Source: Mytilus edulis
Lineage: Eukaryota; Mollusca; Bivalvia; Mytilida; Mytilidae
Assembly (NCBI RefSeq): GCF_963676685.1
Contig: NC_092357.1
Location: forward strand, 64,893,957 to 64,957,956
Reading direction: 5' to 3'
Length of the DNA stretch: 64,000 bases
The notes beneath the pieces are model-generated. The model saw nothing but the letters and a program-made list of their open reading frames with translations. It had not been told where the DNA came from and did no database searches. Position 1 is the first letter of the stretch. Each line of letters begins with the position of its first letter. Position numbers and translations under genes: made by a program. Shown here in pieces: positions 26,101 to 36,214 of this stretch.

Positions 26101-28285
26101 TTAAACAAAGAGAGTTATCTCACATGCTTCCAAACTTATTGATTAATTGACAATCGCAAAAATACTATTCTTTAATTTTCAGAATGTCATGGACTCATGT
26201 GTTATAAATGTGAAAACGAACGAAACAATTTTCTGTGTGTTGGAGAATATAATCTGAAGCAATGTGACTCGGGATTTGATACTTGTCAGACGACAGTGTC
26301 ATACTCAGGTAAATATCGTATGTAAAGCAGAGTGATTCATTTGTGATTCAGGAATATATTATACTTGCAAGACAGCCTTGACATACTCAGGTAAATATAA
26401 TCTAAAGCAAAATGATTCTTTTGTGATTCAGGAAAAATATACTTGTCAGTCAACATTGTCACACTCAGGTAAATATAATATAAGTAAAGTGATTCATTTG
26501 TGATTCAGGATTCGATACTTGTTAGACGACAGTGTCATACACAGGTGAATATAATCTGAAGTAAAATAATTAATTTTTGATTCAGGATTCGATACTTGTC
26601 AGGCGACAGTGGCATACTCGGGTAAATACAATCTTAAGTAAAGCGATTTCTTTGTGATTCAGAAATCAATTCTTGTAAGACAACAGTGTCATACTCAGGT
26701 ATAATACAATCTGAAGCCTTTTGATTCATTCGTGATTCAGAAATCAATACTTGCTGGACTACATTGTCATACTCAGGTACATATAATATAAAGTAAAGTG
26801 ATTCTTTTGTGATTCAGGAATTTATGCTTGTCAGACAATATTGTCATACTCAGTTAAATATAATATAAGTAAAGTGATTCAATTATGGTTCAGGAATCGA
26901 TACTTGTCAGACAACATTGTCACACACGGGTAAATATAATCTTAAGTAAAGTGATTCAGGATTCGCTACTTGTCAGACGACAGTGTCATACACAGGTTAA
27001 TATAATATAAGTAAAGTGATTCATTTGTGATTCAGGAATCGATACTTGTAAGGACAACATTGTCATACTCAGGTAAATATAATATAAGTAAAGTGATTCA
27101 TTTGTGATTCAGGAATCGATACTTGTCATACGACATTGTCATACTCAGATAAATATAATCTACCGTAAAGTGATTCACTTGTGATTCAGGATTCGATTAT
27201 TGTCAGACGACAGTGTCATACTCAGGTAAATATAATATAAGTAAAGTGATATTCCTTTGTGATTCAGGAATCGATGCTTGTCAGACAACATTGTCATACT
27301 CAGGTAAATATAATATAAGTAAAGTTATTTATTTGTGATTCAGGAATAGATACTTGTCTGACACCATTGTCATACTCAGGTAAATACAATATAAGTAAAG
27401 TGATTCATTTGTGATTCAGGAATCGATACTTGTCATACGACATTGTCATACTCAGGTAAATATAATATAGGTAAAGTGATTCATTTGTGATTAAGGATTC
27501 GATACTTGTCAGACGACAGTGTCATACACAGGTGAATATAATCTGAAGTAAAGTGATTCATTTGTGATTCAGGAATTGATACTTGTCAGACGACACTGTC
27601 ATTCTCAGATTTAATATTTTACAAAGGCATGTGATTCATATGTGTTTCGAATTTGGTACCTCATAGACAACGTTGTCATACTCAGGTATTATAATATAAT
27701 CTAAAGCAAAGTTATTCGTTTGGGATTCAGGGATATGCTTGCCAGACGACAGTGTCATATTTAGGTATAACATAATATAAAGCAATATAAATCAGTCTGG
27801 CAGGATTCGATTCTTGTCAAAAAACGTTGTCATATATCCAATATTTTATGGTAATATTCTTTACAAAGTACAATAATGTCGGCATTCAAAAGCTAGTTAT
27901 GATATTGTTGTCAAATAATCAACCTTATGCGGAGGCGCTATGTAGTAAACTAAATGTACATTTTATTACGAAATTTTCAATATATCACAATTTACAATGC
28001 TTTTAACATGTTGAGTTATGTGTTATTTATTTCTCTTTTTTTACAGAGGTAAGCGAACAGCTTTCAATAATCAAGACCTGTACGAAAAATTCCTCGTGTC
28101 ACCTGCAAATAAAAGAACATTCGGAATCCGTCCCATGTGATCAAACCGGAAGTAGTTGGATATGCACCACGTGTTGTAATGAGGACGCGTGTAATTTAAA
28201 CAATGCACCTAGTAAAGCCTCGTTCTCATCCGTTCTGTCATATATGAATATATTTTTGTATTTATGCATTAAATGTATTATCTAA
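14161..28285 (+). CDS. Ly6/uPAR three-finger protein, probably GPI-anchored, 3 exons, 137 aa
   Basis: Exons 14161-14209, 26183-26308, 28047-28285. All borders are GT-AG and 414 nt closes in frame. Residues 1-16 form a hydrophobic signal peptide (MEVLTVFAVVMAYFCT). The mature part starts with the Ly6 signature LMCYKC and carries cysteines at 18, 23, 26, 35, 44, 51, 70, 76, 89, 98, 101, 102, 107. It closes with CCNEDACN, the diagnostic Ly6/uPAR CC..D.CN motif. Residues 118-137 are hydrophobic after a small-residue stretch (NNAPSKASFSS), as expected for a GPI-attachment signal. It probably acts at the cell surface; the ligand is unknown. Exon 1 is 12 kb upstream and was joined on signal-peptide content and phase 1 match, so it is the least certain part. 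Intron 2 contains about 20 copies of the end of exon 2 (see findings). Confidence 0.85.
14410..15320 (+). repeat. 70-bp minisatellite, 13 copies, with a 140-bp higher-order period
   Basis: Unit core TGTAGTTGTTGGTGTTTTGT followed by TACGCGTGTTCTCCTTGTTC and a CTACACAAGAATGCCATT end. Alternate copies share variants (TCTGCAC versus TCTGTAC, ACGTGTG versus ACGCGTG), giving a 140-bp super-period. Because 70 is not a multiple of 3, the unit is read in all frames and yields two identical 69-residue ORFs 140 nt apart; these are not genes. It lies just inside Ly6 intron 1. Confidence 0.95.
15609..16375 (+). repeat. Element with 167-bp internal tandem repeat and C/G-tract termini
   Basis: It opens with TATACCCCCGCTTTGAAAAA and a run of GTCCGTC repeats and closes with GCGGCGGGGGTATCAT, a terminal layout common in mollusc repeats. 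Between them lie four copies of a ~167-bp unit (landmark GGAACTACAATACAAGGATT near 15730, 15897, 16064, 16218; the last spacing is 13 bp shorter). The 109-residue open frame at 15702-16031 is a product of the repeat. Confidence 0.85.
17390..17860 (-). repeat. Mussel dispersed repeat (GGTCGGGTTGTTGTCTCTTT family)
   Basis: Contains CCTGTCCCAAGTCAGGAGCC and GGTCGGGTTGTTGTCTCTTT, blocks I know from mussel genomes. Shorter reverse copies occur at about 2520-2640, 23425-23545 and 39925-40005. No intact ORF. Confidence 0.7.
17990..18890 (+). repeat. Degenerate ~128-bp tandem repeat split by a MITE-like insert
   Basis: The landmark ATGTTGAAACAAGTAAT recurs near 18195, 18322, 18450, 18722 and 18852. 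Spacing is 127-130 bp except for one 272-bp gap, which contains a GGGGCCCCACTGACTGC-type insert at about 18545-18690, also seen near 22650. About six copies, strongly diverged. Confidence 0.7.
19255..19375 (-). repeat. tRNA-derived SINE-like fragment
   Basis: On the minus strand an A-box-like GTGGTTAAGTAGTTC is followed by a B-box-like AGTTTGAACCCC at pol III spacing. It does not fold into a proper tRNA, so a SINE head or tRNA relic is likelier. Confidence 0.5.
20190..20655 (-). pseudogene. 3' fragment of a non-LTR retrotransposon
   Basis: The minus-strand frame at 20654-20469 reads VIEKGRYLKIPREERLCKNC and then a Cx2C...HFFLYC pattern. This matches the C-terminal zinc-knuckle tail of LINE reverse transcriptases (GRY..IP..ER.C..C). 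A frameshift follows, then a further tail-like segment, then GGCAATAAAGATTT, the usual LINE 3' end. Truncated and dead. Confidence 0.65.
21165..21620 (+). repeat. Two mussel repeat copies in tandem
   Basis: 21165-21330 is a diverged copy (GTGCCAATGCGACAACTC). 21336-21620 is a better copy of the GATGTGGTATGATTGCCAAT family with CATACGGCCTTCAACAATGA and CCGCATAGTCAGCTATAAAA. Same orientation. A further short copy lies at 22849-22910. Confidence 0.75.
22085..22160 (-). repeat. tRNA-like relic or SINE head
   Basis: The minus strand shows TAGCTCAGTCCATTAACGCG and then GGGTTCGAGTCCTCGTGG. These are good pol III A and B boxes, but the anticodon arm between them is too short for a working tRNA. Confidence 0.5.
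22620..22790. repeat. GGCGGATCCAG-type MITE fragment
   Basis: Starts AGTGGCGGATCCAGAATTTT and contains CAGTCATGCTTCATTGATTC, shared with the insert at 18545-18690. Only one recognisable terminus. Confidence 0.5.
23425..24130 (+). repeat. Compound mussel repeats
   Basis: 23425-23545 is a reverse fragment of the GGTCGGGTTG family. 23676-24130 is a long copy of the GATTGCCAATGAGACA family, including GACTTGGGACAGGCACATAC and TACCTGGGACAG blocks in the same order as the copy at 10909. Confidence 0.7.
24650..24720 (-). repeat. tRNA-like relic
   Basis: The minus strand shows GGTCTCATAGTTAAGCATGC and GAGTTTGATCCCAGCC, which resemble A and B boxes. It has no clean cloverleaf. Confidence 0.35.
25555..25770 (+). 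repeat. Mussel dispersed repeat (TTACCCTTCCGGAGCACCTG family)
   Basis: Blocks CTTACCCTTCCGGAGCACC, GTGGGGTTCGTGTTG and GAGTTTGACTGTCC recur at 48725-48955 (minus) and 60775-60960 (plus), with a decayed copy near 840-925. The small ORF here is not a gene. Confidence 0.75.
25807..25939. repeat. 133-bp long hairpin, tip GGGCAGAGCCC
   Basis: Imperfect arms of about 60 bp: CGGGAGATATGAAGATTTG pairs with CAAATCTTTATATCTCCC. They close on CTCGGGCAGAGCCCTCG, a GC-rich stem with a 3-nt loop. Intronic (Ly6 intron 1). Confidence 0.75.
26240..27850 (+). repeat. ~77-bp tandem array derived from the end of Ly6 exon 2
   Basis: About 20 intronic copies follow the real exon 2 edge. Each has GATTCAG, then a 36-nt block like GAATCGATACTTGTCAGACG...TACTCAG, then GTAAATATAATCTGAAG. 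The block is homologous to the last 36 nt of exon 2 and the spacer to exon sequence just before it. Copies in the middle are the most regular; those after about 27600 decay. Confidence 0.9.
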
Positions 28286-28354
28286 ATTTTACTTTGTGTT
28301 TATCAATCATTGTATTTTTACAACGAGCAAAGGTACAGTGAAATTTTTTTTATC

Positions 28355-28650
28355 AAATGAATGTAATATCTAAATATTGTTTTTCCGTCTATAAAGAAAT
28401 AACATAAAAAATGTTGTGAACCCTGAATAACCCGCATGAAGTGCGCCGCGAATTTGATGTTATTTCGAATAGACATGAAAATGTTACAGTCATTCCTTAT
28501 AATTTTATTCTAAATTCCAATTTCAGGAGTAAATCATGAAAAAAATGTTGATGATATCACGGTCACATGACAAAATTATGTATATGAACTGATAGACAAA
28601 AAACTTTCAGCAAATCAGAAGACCTGTTAAATCCAAAATTAAATTATCAT
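28355..28650. repeat. Hairpin-tail dispersed repeat, copy 2
   Basis: Diverged copy of 6828-7136: AGAAATAACATAAAAAATG, a GC-rich tip region (CCCGCATGAAGTGCGCCGCG), AATAGACATGAAAATGTTAC, then the tail GGTCACATGACAAAATTATG. It begins 70 bp after the Ly6 stop codon, so the transcript may end in it. Confidence 0.65.
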
Positions 28651-28667
28651 CAAACAATCGTAAAGGT

Positions 28668-28860
28668 ATATAGGAAGATGTGGTGTGAGTGCCAATGAGA
28701 CAACTCTCCATCCAAATAACAATTTAAAAAAGTAAACCATTATAGGTCAATGTACGGCCTTCAACACGGAGCCTTGGCTCACACCGAACAATAAGCTATA
28801 AAGGACCCCAGAGTAACTAGTGTAAAACCGTTCAAACGGGAAAACCAACGGTCTAATAGG
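28668..28860 (+). repeat. Mussel repeat (GTGCCAATGAGACAACTC variant)
   Basis: Variant of the same family as 10909-11410, with TACGGCCTTCAACACGGAGC and AACCAACGGTCTA blocks. Confidence 0.7.
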
Positions 28861-28939
28861 TATATGAGTTAGTTGATAAGCCATTATAAAACGTATACAG
28901 TTTTGTAATAAAGTGAATCCTGTTGATATAATCTTTATA

Positions 28940-29847
28940 TACACAGAGTCTATGAATTTGTCGATTTTTTTGGAAATTGAAAGAACAGGGGGGTCTCACC
29001 GTCATTTAAGCGGTCTCATGTATGTTTTCGCTTTATATATTGAATATCCAACTGTTACTTCTGGTCCTCCGTAAACATGGAAGACAGGAAGCGTACCCAA
29101 ACTCTTTTTAGTCTCTACATGTACCTATTAACTAACCTTAATATTAGGCAGATTTAGAGATCAAGGGGCTGTCACCACAATCTAATTAAAAACCGATCTC
29201 TCATCGCTCCTGTTTCTGATATGTCGCGTGGGAGATCTAACGAAACCGGCTTTGAGGTCACATGTGAGTGAACTAAAAGTCATGAACTTATAAAGATATG
29301 CAAATGAGTTGACGACCTATTAATAAGCCAATCAAAAAAGTTTATGAATTATTATGACTGACTATTTCGTCGTAAATAAAATGAGTTACATCCCTTTGCC
29401 TTACGTTAAACTTCCAAGATCGTGGAAGACTCAATTTCATTGGTCGAAAAAGACACACCTACGAGGTCACTCACATGTGACCTCAAAGCGGGTTTCGTTA
29501 GATCTCCCATGCGACATATCAGAAACAGGAGCGATGAGAGATCGGTTTTTAATTAGATTGCTGTCACCATTGCCCTGTGCCAATTGTCCTGAAATGTTGA
29601 CAATTTTTAGCTTAAAAGTGACAACCTAAGCCCTCCGTAAAGGGGAGGATACAGCCATTTTGAAAAGGAGGGGGGGGGGGGGGGGCTCCACCGTAGATAT
29701 GAAAGATGACCTTATTCTGGGAAATCCTTTTGATATCTTTTTATATATACAGAGTCTATGAATTTGTCGAATTTTATGGACATTGAAAAACTAGGGGGGT
29801 CTCACCGTCATTTGAGCGGTCTCAGGTAGGTTTTCACTATATATTTC
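28940..29847 (+). repeat. Direct repeats of ~100 bp flanking 0.7 kb
   Basis: 28940-29040 and 29743-29847 share CAGAGTCTATGAATTTGTCG, GGGGGGTCTCACCGTCATTT and GCGGTCTCA in the same orientation. The DNA between holds the MITE at 29178-29560 and a long G tract near 29671. No LTR-type coding sequence is present. Confidence 0.7.
29178..29560. mobile_element. Mutator-like MITE with 9-bp target duplication
   Basis: Termini CAATCTAATTAAAAACCGAT and its complement; the TIRs run about 95 bp with few mismatches. Flanked by CTGTCACCA at 29169-29177 and 29561-29569. A 9-bp duplication with long TIRs is characteristic of MULEs. The open frame inside is a chance ORF across the right arm. Confidence 0.8.
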
Positions 29848-30400
29848 TTTTTTCGGGGTTTTCCATATATTTATATTTATATTTATATATCTTTCTAGAG
29901 TAATCGGTTTTGTTTTGGTTTTAAGAAATGTTAGATATAATTTTATATTTTTTATGTCGTTTTATTGATAAAAATGTATATTATATAGTCAGACAAATAT
30001 GCAACTTACATAAGCATTGATACGGGTGTATATTCGGACAACGAGAGTTTATTAAGACAACTTGAAGGTGTCATAAAACGATTTCCTACATTGTACGTAT
30101 CTTTTTTATTCCTTTCTACTATGAAAATTATGCTTTTTAATGTTATTAAATACTTTATTGTTTTATGATTTTCAACTAAATTTGATTATCGCAACGCGGG
30201 TAAATTATCACGTTGTGATTGGTTTAACACCGTCACGTGGTGACCCCGTATGAGACCGTACTGGGGGGTTAGTAAATTCCATAGAGGGTTCATAACGCGT
30301 TAATGGTGACTTCATCTACATGTAATAATGTTGTGTTTCATTGTTTATTTTTCAACAAAACGCAGCAGAAAAAGACTAGCGTACGATAAATTCGTTCGCG

Positions 30401-30527
30401 GTTAACTACTGACCCCATACTGATCCATAGAGGGTGAATAAAATTCATAGGGGATCCGGCCTCCGCGACCTCACCCCCTATAGATTTTACTAACCCTCTA
30501 CGGATCCGAAGGGGGGCAGTAGTAACC
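30401..30527. repeat. Long imperfect hairpin
   Basis: Arms GATCCATAGAGGGTGAATAA and its near complement TTACTAACCCTCTACGGATC close on a GC-rich tip (GGCCTCCGCGACCTC). Nearby 30270-30300 carries a related AGTAAATTCCATAGAGGG piece, resembling the hairpin at 11932. Confidence 0.6.
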
Positions 30528-31679
30528 CGAATAATTCAGTCGTTATATTCCGCTGATCTACGAAGGCTACAACCTCGTGTGGGAGAAAATCGGACACGGA
30601 AAGGGCTTGAATTATTCGAGTTAGGGCAGTAGCAAACCATATAACTTATAATATCGAACTGACTGCTGGCAGCCGGTTGGATATTGAATATCATTGCCAA
30701 GAATTAGTCCGGTTTAAGGGAGGTAATCCAATCTTATTGATAAAATTCCTACCAAGAACAGATAACTCGGAGTACACATAGCTATCTCAACATCCCAGCG
30801 TGCATGATTACATAACGAGGTCTGGCAATTAACACCTTGTAGTTTTTGTCTCTTATCTCAAATTTATGTTATAAACATGCAAAATAAATTTGCTTTCGGT
30901 TTTGACAAGTTTACTAGTAAAATGTAACAATTTACGTGTCATCTTATTCTACTTTAGATTTTAATGGTGTTTTTTTACTCTAATACCCCGATTTATTCAT
31001 ATTTCTATAGGAATAGTGTTATGCTTTTTTTTGTGTATATGCTTTTTTTTGTTCTAATATCACTTATTTTAATGGTAATATTTGAAGGCCTGTTTTTGTT
31101 TCTTTTGTCTCTTAAATAACTTGAATATTTGGTTAAGAGTTTGGAAACATTCTTTTTTTGTTCTGGCTGTCTGTAACATGTTTATAAAATAAATAATTTC
31201 TACTCCCTTAAACAGAACAATATGTAATAAATAAGCATTTTATAGCAGCATGTGTTTTTGTTATGAATAATAGGTGATGTGTACGTCAATAAGTCAGCAA
31301 CCCAACTACAAAAATAAAAAGTAGACATTTAAAAAGGGATAAATACAGTGGCAGTCCGGAACAATAGTTGATACAATGTAACAGGCACTTAATCGCCAAT
31401 ATCAAAGTTTCTAATAAATTTAACGAAAGCAAGCACAGATCTGCCATAAATTTCTGCTAAAAACTGAAGTTATAACGAAAACACTGACCAGCCGATGTTC
31501 GTGACTTCAAATATTTAAGAAGATAAGTGTGTTTACTCTAGTACGACAGTTTATTTCAAGACTATTACAATGCAATAAACATGATGATAAACAAGGTTAG
31601 CTATATCAAGCAGTCTATTGTAATAAAATGGACTGAGCTAGTTTTCCAAATGATTTATATAGTTTTTTCTTATATTGTA

Positions 31680-32020
31680 CTGTTTCACCACTGTCCCAGG
31701 TTAGGGAAGGATTGGGCGCCCGTTACTGGCATGTTAAACAACGCCACATTCGGTATGTATGTGCCTGTCCTATGTCAGGATCCAGTAAATCAGTGGTAGT
31801 CGTTTGCTGCTGTGTTACATATTTTTTATATTGTACATGAATAAGCCCTTGGTTTTCTAGTTTAAAATCATTTGTCGTTTCGGATTTTTTTTAGCTAAAT
31901 ATGTTGTAAGGGTTTGGTCATTGTTGAAGGCCGTCTATGGTGACTTTGCTAATATCTGTGACATTTAGTGTCTTGTAGAGAGTTGTCCCATTGGCATTCA
32001 CAAAACATCTTTTCTATATC
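31680..32020 (-). repeat. Mussel repeat, reverse copy
   Basis: Reverse copy of the GATTGCCAATGAGACA family: GTCCCAGGTTAGGG, ATGTGCCTGTCCTATGTCAG, AGAGTTGTCCCATTGGCATT. The 72-residue ORF here is repeat read-through. Confidence 0.7.
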
Positions 32021-33043
32021 AACTATATAAAAACTTAATAACAATATATTAATAAACATATAAAACCATGCTAACGACCAGAAATTTTCGTTTGGTGATA
32101 GTAAAGACTATCTTGGTTTTTTTTTTTTTTTTTTTTTTTTGGTATGACAGAAAACTAAGTCTATAACCATAAAAGTACAATATCTAAAAATACATTTTCA
32201 AACTTTAATAAATTTACCACTCCGTGCCGAATTTTTTTAAAGCCTCCGAAATTTGTGAATCAATATATAAACAACTATAAATATATATTCATTTACAAAT
32301 TGATCAAACAGCAACGTAGAAAACTTTTTTTTTGTTTAAACCTACAAGACTTTAGTGACGTAAATGCTTGAAATGTTAAAACAAAAACAAAAATGGAAAG
32401 AAAGCACATTTTTTTGCTTATATACACAAGATAAACAGCATATAAATACCATCTGGGACTATTGAAAACTGTCAATATATTATGTCCCAGATATCATCAA
32501 ATGATGGGACGAAGGTTAAACTTTGCTTATTATAATCAATATTTTCAGTTTAATACTCAAGATAAGACGGTATACGAGGCTAACTTGTTTTGTATATACA
32601 TCCTTAAAAAAAATATTACTAGAATACCCCTACAGATGTCTGATACAATGGCATTATTTACAGGATAACATATGATATTATGATATTTAAATGAATGAAG
32701 ATGTACAATTTCTTTGATATAAGAGCAAAAAAAGGGAACACAGAGAACTAACTGAAAAATGTTTATAACCTTAAAAAATAAAGTTCTTGGTTTTTTTCAA
32801 GTAAAAACATAGACCCCCCCCATCCCCCTAAACCCAACTTCCATGACCAAACCCCCACCCTTGTAACGAAACATTGATTTCTTGCCTAAATTTACTCAAA
32901 AGTGTTTTTAATTATCTTGTAGACAACTTTCACTAAATCAATCAAGGATCTACCATAAATTTCAACCAAAAAGTAGTGAATAACGAAAAGGAATAACACG
33001 CATTAAATCAATTTAAAGTTAAGTTAACTTTGTATTAAAATGT

Positions 33044-33409
33044 CTACTTTCTGCCGCCAACAGTTTCTTTTAAAAGAACTACTAGTTTTTCTTTCTTCCG
33101 CAGTTTTGTTTTTATGCCAAATGCTAACAGTTTCTGTTTAATTTCTTCGACTGACAGGTCTTCAAAATCAACAACCTCGTCGGTTGATAAGGATGATGTG
33201 ACGGAATTTACCGTTGGTACATGGAACTTTTCGTCTGCGGGTTGTATCTCTTTCGACACATTCTTCTTCTTTTGTGCTCGGGTTACATGGATGTGGTGTT
33301 CCCACCAGTCGTCATTCTTTTTCACATAATTCCTTCTTTCCCGTTCCATTTCGCTGCATAAGTTTTCTATCCGCTTTCTAACTTTAATCGTATCAATAGT
33401 GCAATCCAT
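33044..33409 (-). CDS. Small SAP-like protein, 121 aa
   Basis: Single open frame, charged and compositionally normal, unlike the chance ORFs around it. Residues 1-50 are rich in K, R and E (EMERERRNYVKKNDDWWEHH), probably helical. Residues ~80-115 read DLSVEEIKQKLLAFGIKTKL and then basic residues up to LLKE, matching the LxVxELKxxLxxxGIxxxxxKxxL pattern of SAP DNA-binding motifs. Residues 50-80 are low complexity. The ATG lies 5 bp from the left end of the inverted repeat at 33414, so a transposon may supply or have replaced its 5' end. It could be a solo gene, one exon of a larger gene, or a transposon accessory ORF; I do not know which. Confidence 0.4.
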   Translation of the reverse strand: MDCTIDTIKVRKRIENLCSEMERERRNYVKKNDDWWEHHIHVTRAQKKKNVSKEIQPADEKFHVPTVNSVTSSLSTDEVVDFEDLSVEEIKQKLLAFGIKTKLRKKEKLVVLLKETVGGRK

Positions 33410-33547
33410 CTTAGAATCGTATTCAAAACAGTGTAGCTGTGGCCATTGATTGACAACCTTAAATTATCCCATTGACTGGGGCAGATTAGGTGAACGTGTG
33501 TCTGTAACGACAACTGCTCACTACTTACTTATTATAGAATTTAAACT

Positions 33548-33722
33548 GTGGGGTCACCAAAGGTTCTTAACGGCTTTAATATTAAAATAGTTCGAAAAAT
33601 TAATCAGGAATAACTTTATGTTTTGATTTATATTATTGATATAAATCAGAACATCGTGTTATTCCTGATTAGTTTTTCTTATTTCTTTATTTAGGTGTTG
33701 AGAACCTTTTGTGACCCCACAG
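33548..33722. repeat. 175-bp palindrome next to the left inverted repeat
   Basis: GTGGGGTCACCAAAGGTTCT on the left and its near complement ending AACCTTTTGTGACCCCAC on the right form arms of ~80 bp centred near 33640. The left arm is part of the 33414-33641 repeat, so part of the terminus is duplicated in inverted form. Confidence 0.75.
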
Positions 33723-33811
33723 TTTAAGTGCCTTTAACAAGTACATATAGTGAGCAGCGGTTTTGAGGGAAATCACACTATCTGGGAATTATCAAACACT
33801 ATGCCTATAAA

Positions 33812-34380
33812 AAAAAAAGAAGATGTGGTATGATTGCCAATGAGAAAACTATCCACAAGAGACCAAAATAACACAGCAATTAACAACTATAGGTCACCGT
33901 ACGACCTTCAACAATGAGCCTGCAAAGTCCATACCGCATAGTCAGCTATAAAAGGCCATGAAATGAAACTGTAAAACAATTCAAATGAAAACTAGAAAAT
34001 CCCCCATTTTTTAATGAATAAAACCCCATATCTCGGAAACGTAAAATCGAAAATCTATAAAATTGTAAAGGGAGCTAAATTCAATAGATATGAACAATTC
34101 ACCATTGTTTCGTGAGGACTGCTGAAAGCATTATTGAGTTATTGTCCAAAAACTGTAAAAAAAAAAAACCAAACACCTTTTTTAAATGAATAAAACCCTA
34201 TAACTCGGAAACATAAAATCTAAAATTCATAAAAAAAACGAAAGGCAGCTCACGTCAATAGATATAAACAATTCACAAAAATGCCAATTGGTTAAAGCGT
34301 CCGACATGTTGACGACGGACGAACAGACGGATAACGATATACCATAATACGTCCCGTAAAAGAGCGCATAAAAATTGAAC
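33812..34380 (+). repeat. Mussel repeat followed by a 172-bp tandem pair
   Basis: 33812-33995 is a good copy of the GATGTGGTATGATTGCCAAT family. From 34000, two copies of a unit with AATGAATAAAACCC and CTCGGAAAC lie 172 bp apart. They end in GACGACGGACGAACAGACGG, the reverse of the GTCCGTC-rich head seen at 15660. Confidence 0.7.
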
Positions 34381-36214
34381 ACGTACTATACAATTGGCTT
34401 TAAAAGTCTCCATCAAGAGAAATATTTAACACACACACACATGTATTTATTTAGAGTTACATGTCTAACAGAGTACTTCTAAATAGTAACCAACACATTA
34501 ATGGTCAGTCTCGTGAAAGAATATTCCACTCATATAGACAAATGTTTTGTTATGATGTTCATGTAATATTTGCCACTGAAAGTTTTGCAAAATTCAAGAA
34601 AACAATGGGAAAAAGACCCAAAAATAGTAATTAATAGTTCAGATGTAGGTTCGTGTTCAGATCACCCAATGTGCTCTCTTGCCTGTCGACAGTGATACAG
34701 TGAGATTGTCGGATTCCGACCATGACGTCTGAAAAGGACAACCAGTTTTTTAATACAAAGGTGTTGGTTCTTTTTTTTTAAAGGCCAATATGATATTGCA
34801 GAGAGTGTTTAAATTAGCACACAGATTCAATCAGTTATTTTTAAATTAACTATTATTAACCAGTTTTGATAAAAAAAAAAGTACATATACCGTAATGAAG
34901 ATAAATGTGATAAAAGAATAAACATTCAAAGAAAAAGAGTTGCACCAACAGAAAATAGAAATTGCAACCTTACTCTTAATTTCATCGAATCTCAAAATTT
35001 AAACTCTTACCAGAATTTTTAATCTATCTTACAGTATAACTCGGGAGTTTCTAAGTGTAACTCGAGCTTTAACAAGAACTCTTACTGGAATAAATGTTCG
35101 AAATCAAAATAGAACTCGAAAAACTGTAAGTCGAACTTAATTTGGTTCGATTATGGAGCGTTGTGTAATTACGGAAATGTTAACCAATTTTAAATTTCTT
35201 CCGAAAATGGTGTCATTAAGGGCTGTTTTTAAAGTGCCGAGTTTGTGGCTTTTTAAACACGGCATTTCAGGTTTTATCTTCCCGGTGCAGACAAGCTAGT
35301 GAATTCATTCTTTTTGCAGTCTAAATGGAACGTGTTACTTTTCAGCCCGGATACCCTCAGTCTTACGAAGTAGAAGATTCTTAATCTGCAAGCCGTAAAT
35401 AATTTCTTTAATACAGCATGAGGCAAACATTCGTTTTCCCTATACGACAAATGCAATTAAAAAATTAAGATGACTTCAACTTTGACAATTACTTTATAAT
35501 AAACTGTTACTGTATGTAATGTTAAAAAATTTCGATAGTTTGATAAAAATATCAATGAATAATCGAAATACCTTGAATTTGTTTTTATTCATTGATATTT
35601 TCTAGGTGAAAGGGTTTAATTCAACCCAATAGTTCCAAGCATTGCAAGAAATGCTCCTATGCTAGCAACGTCGTTTTATAACGTTAGTTATAGTTCCCGC
35701 CAAAATTCGATAATAAGATTATTTCCGTTTTAGCGGATTCAAAACATCGGTGACCCCCCTTTTTTATTTATGCATTTAAAATCTCCCCTGAAGCTGCAAC
35801 TTATGTAGAAGTTTGAAGGGGAAAACATTAGTAGATTTTTTTTTATTTCAAGAATAATCTATAATAAATAGAAATTAAAAATGGCGGGAAACGTTCAAAG
35901 GCCTTTAAAAATAAGGAAACTGAGAAAAATAAATATGTATAAGGTAAAAGTTACAATTGACTGTTTCATTTATACCAGTTAAACATCGTTTTTCAATAAT
36001 TTTGCCTTAAAATAGCAACTTAAAGCGCTATTTTTATATTTCGACATAACTAGATTCCTTACTTTTTGATGACGTCATATCTTGAAAACAACATCGGTGA
36101 CCCCAATTTTTTTTCCGTCGAAATATTGAAATAAGTATGTACTTTCTACATGCAAAATTTCAATAAATCATTATTAGTATTATAAATAGTGTGATTTCCC
36201 TTTAAGGTTGTCAA

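Larger units (their letters stand above)
28286..33043. other. Intergenic, repeats only
   Basis: Apart from the repeats listed separately I see no gene in this stretch. There is a poly-T run near 32118-32140 and C-rich short tracts near 32814. Confidence 0.6.

Noticed and set aside
28940-29847. LTR retrotransposon bounded by direct repeats
   Set aside because: The ~100-bp direct repeats have no TG...CA ends, primer-binding site or gag/pol between them.
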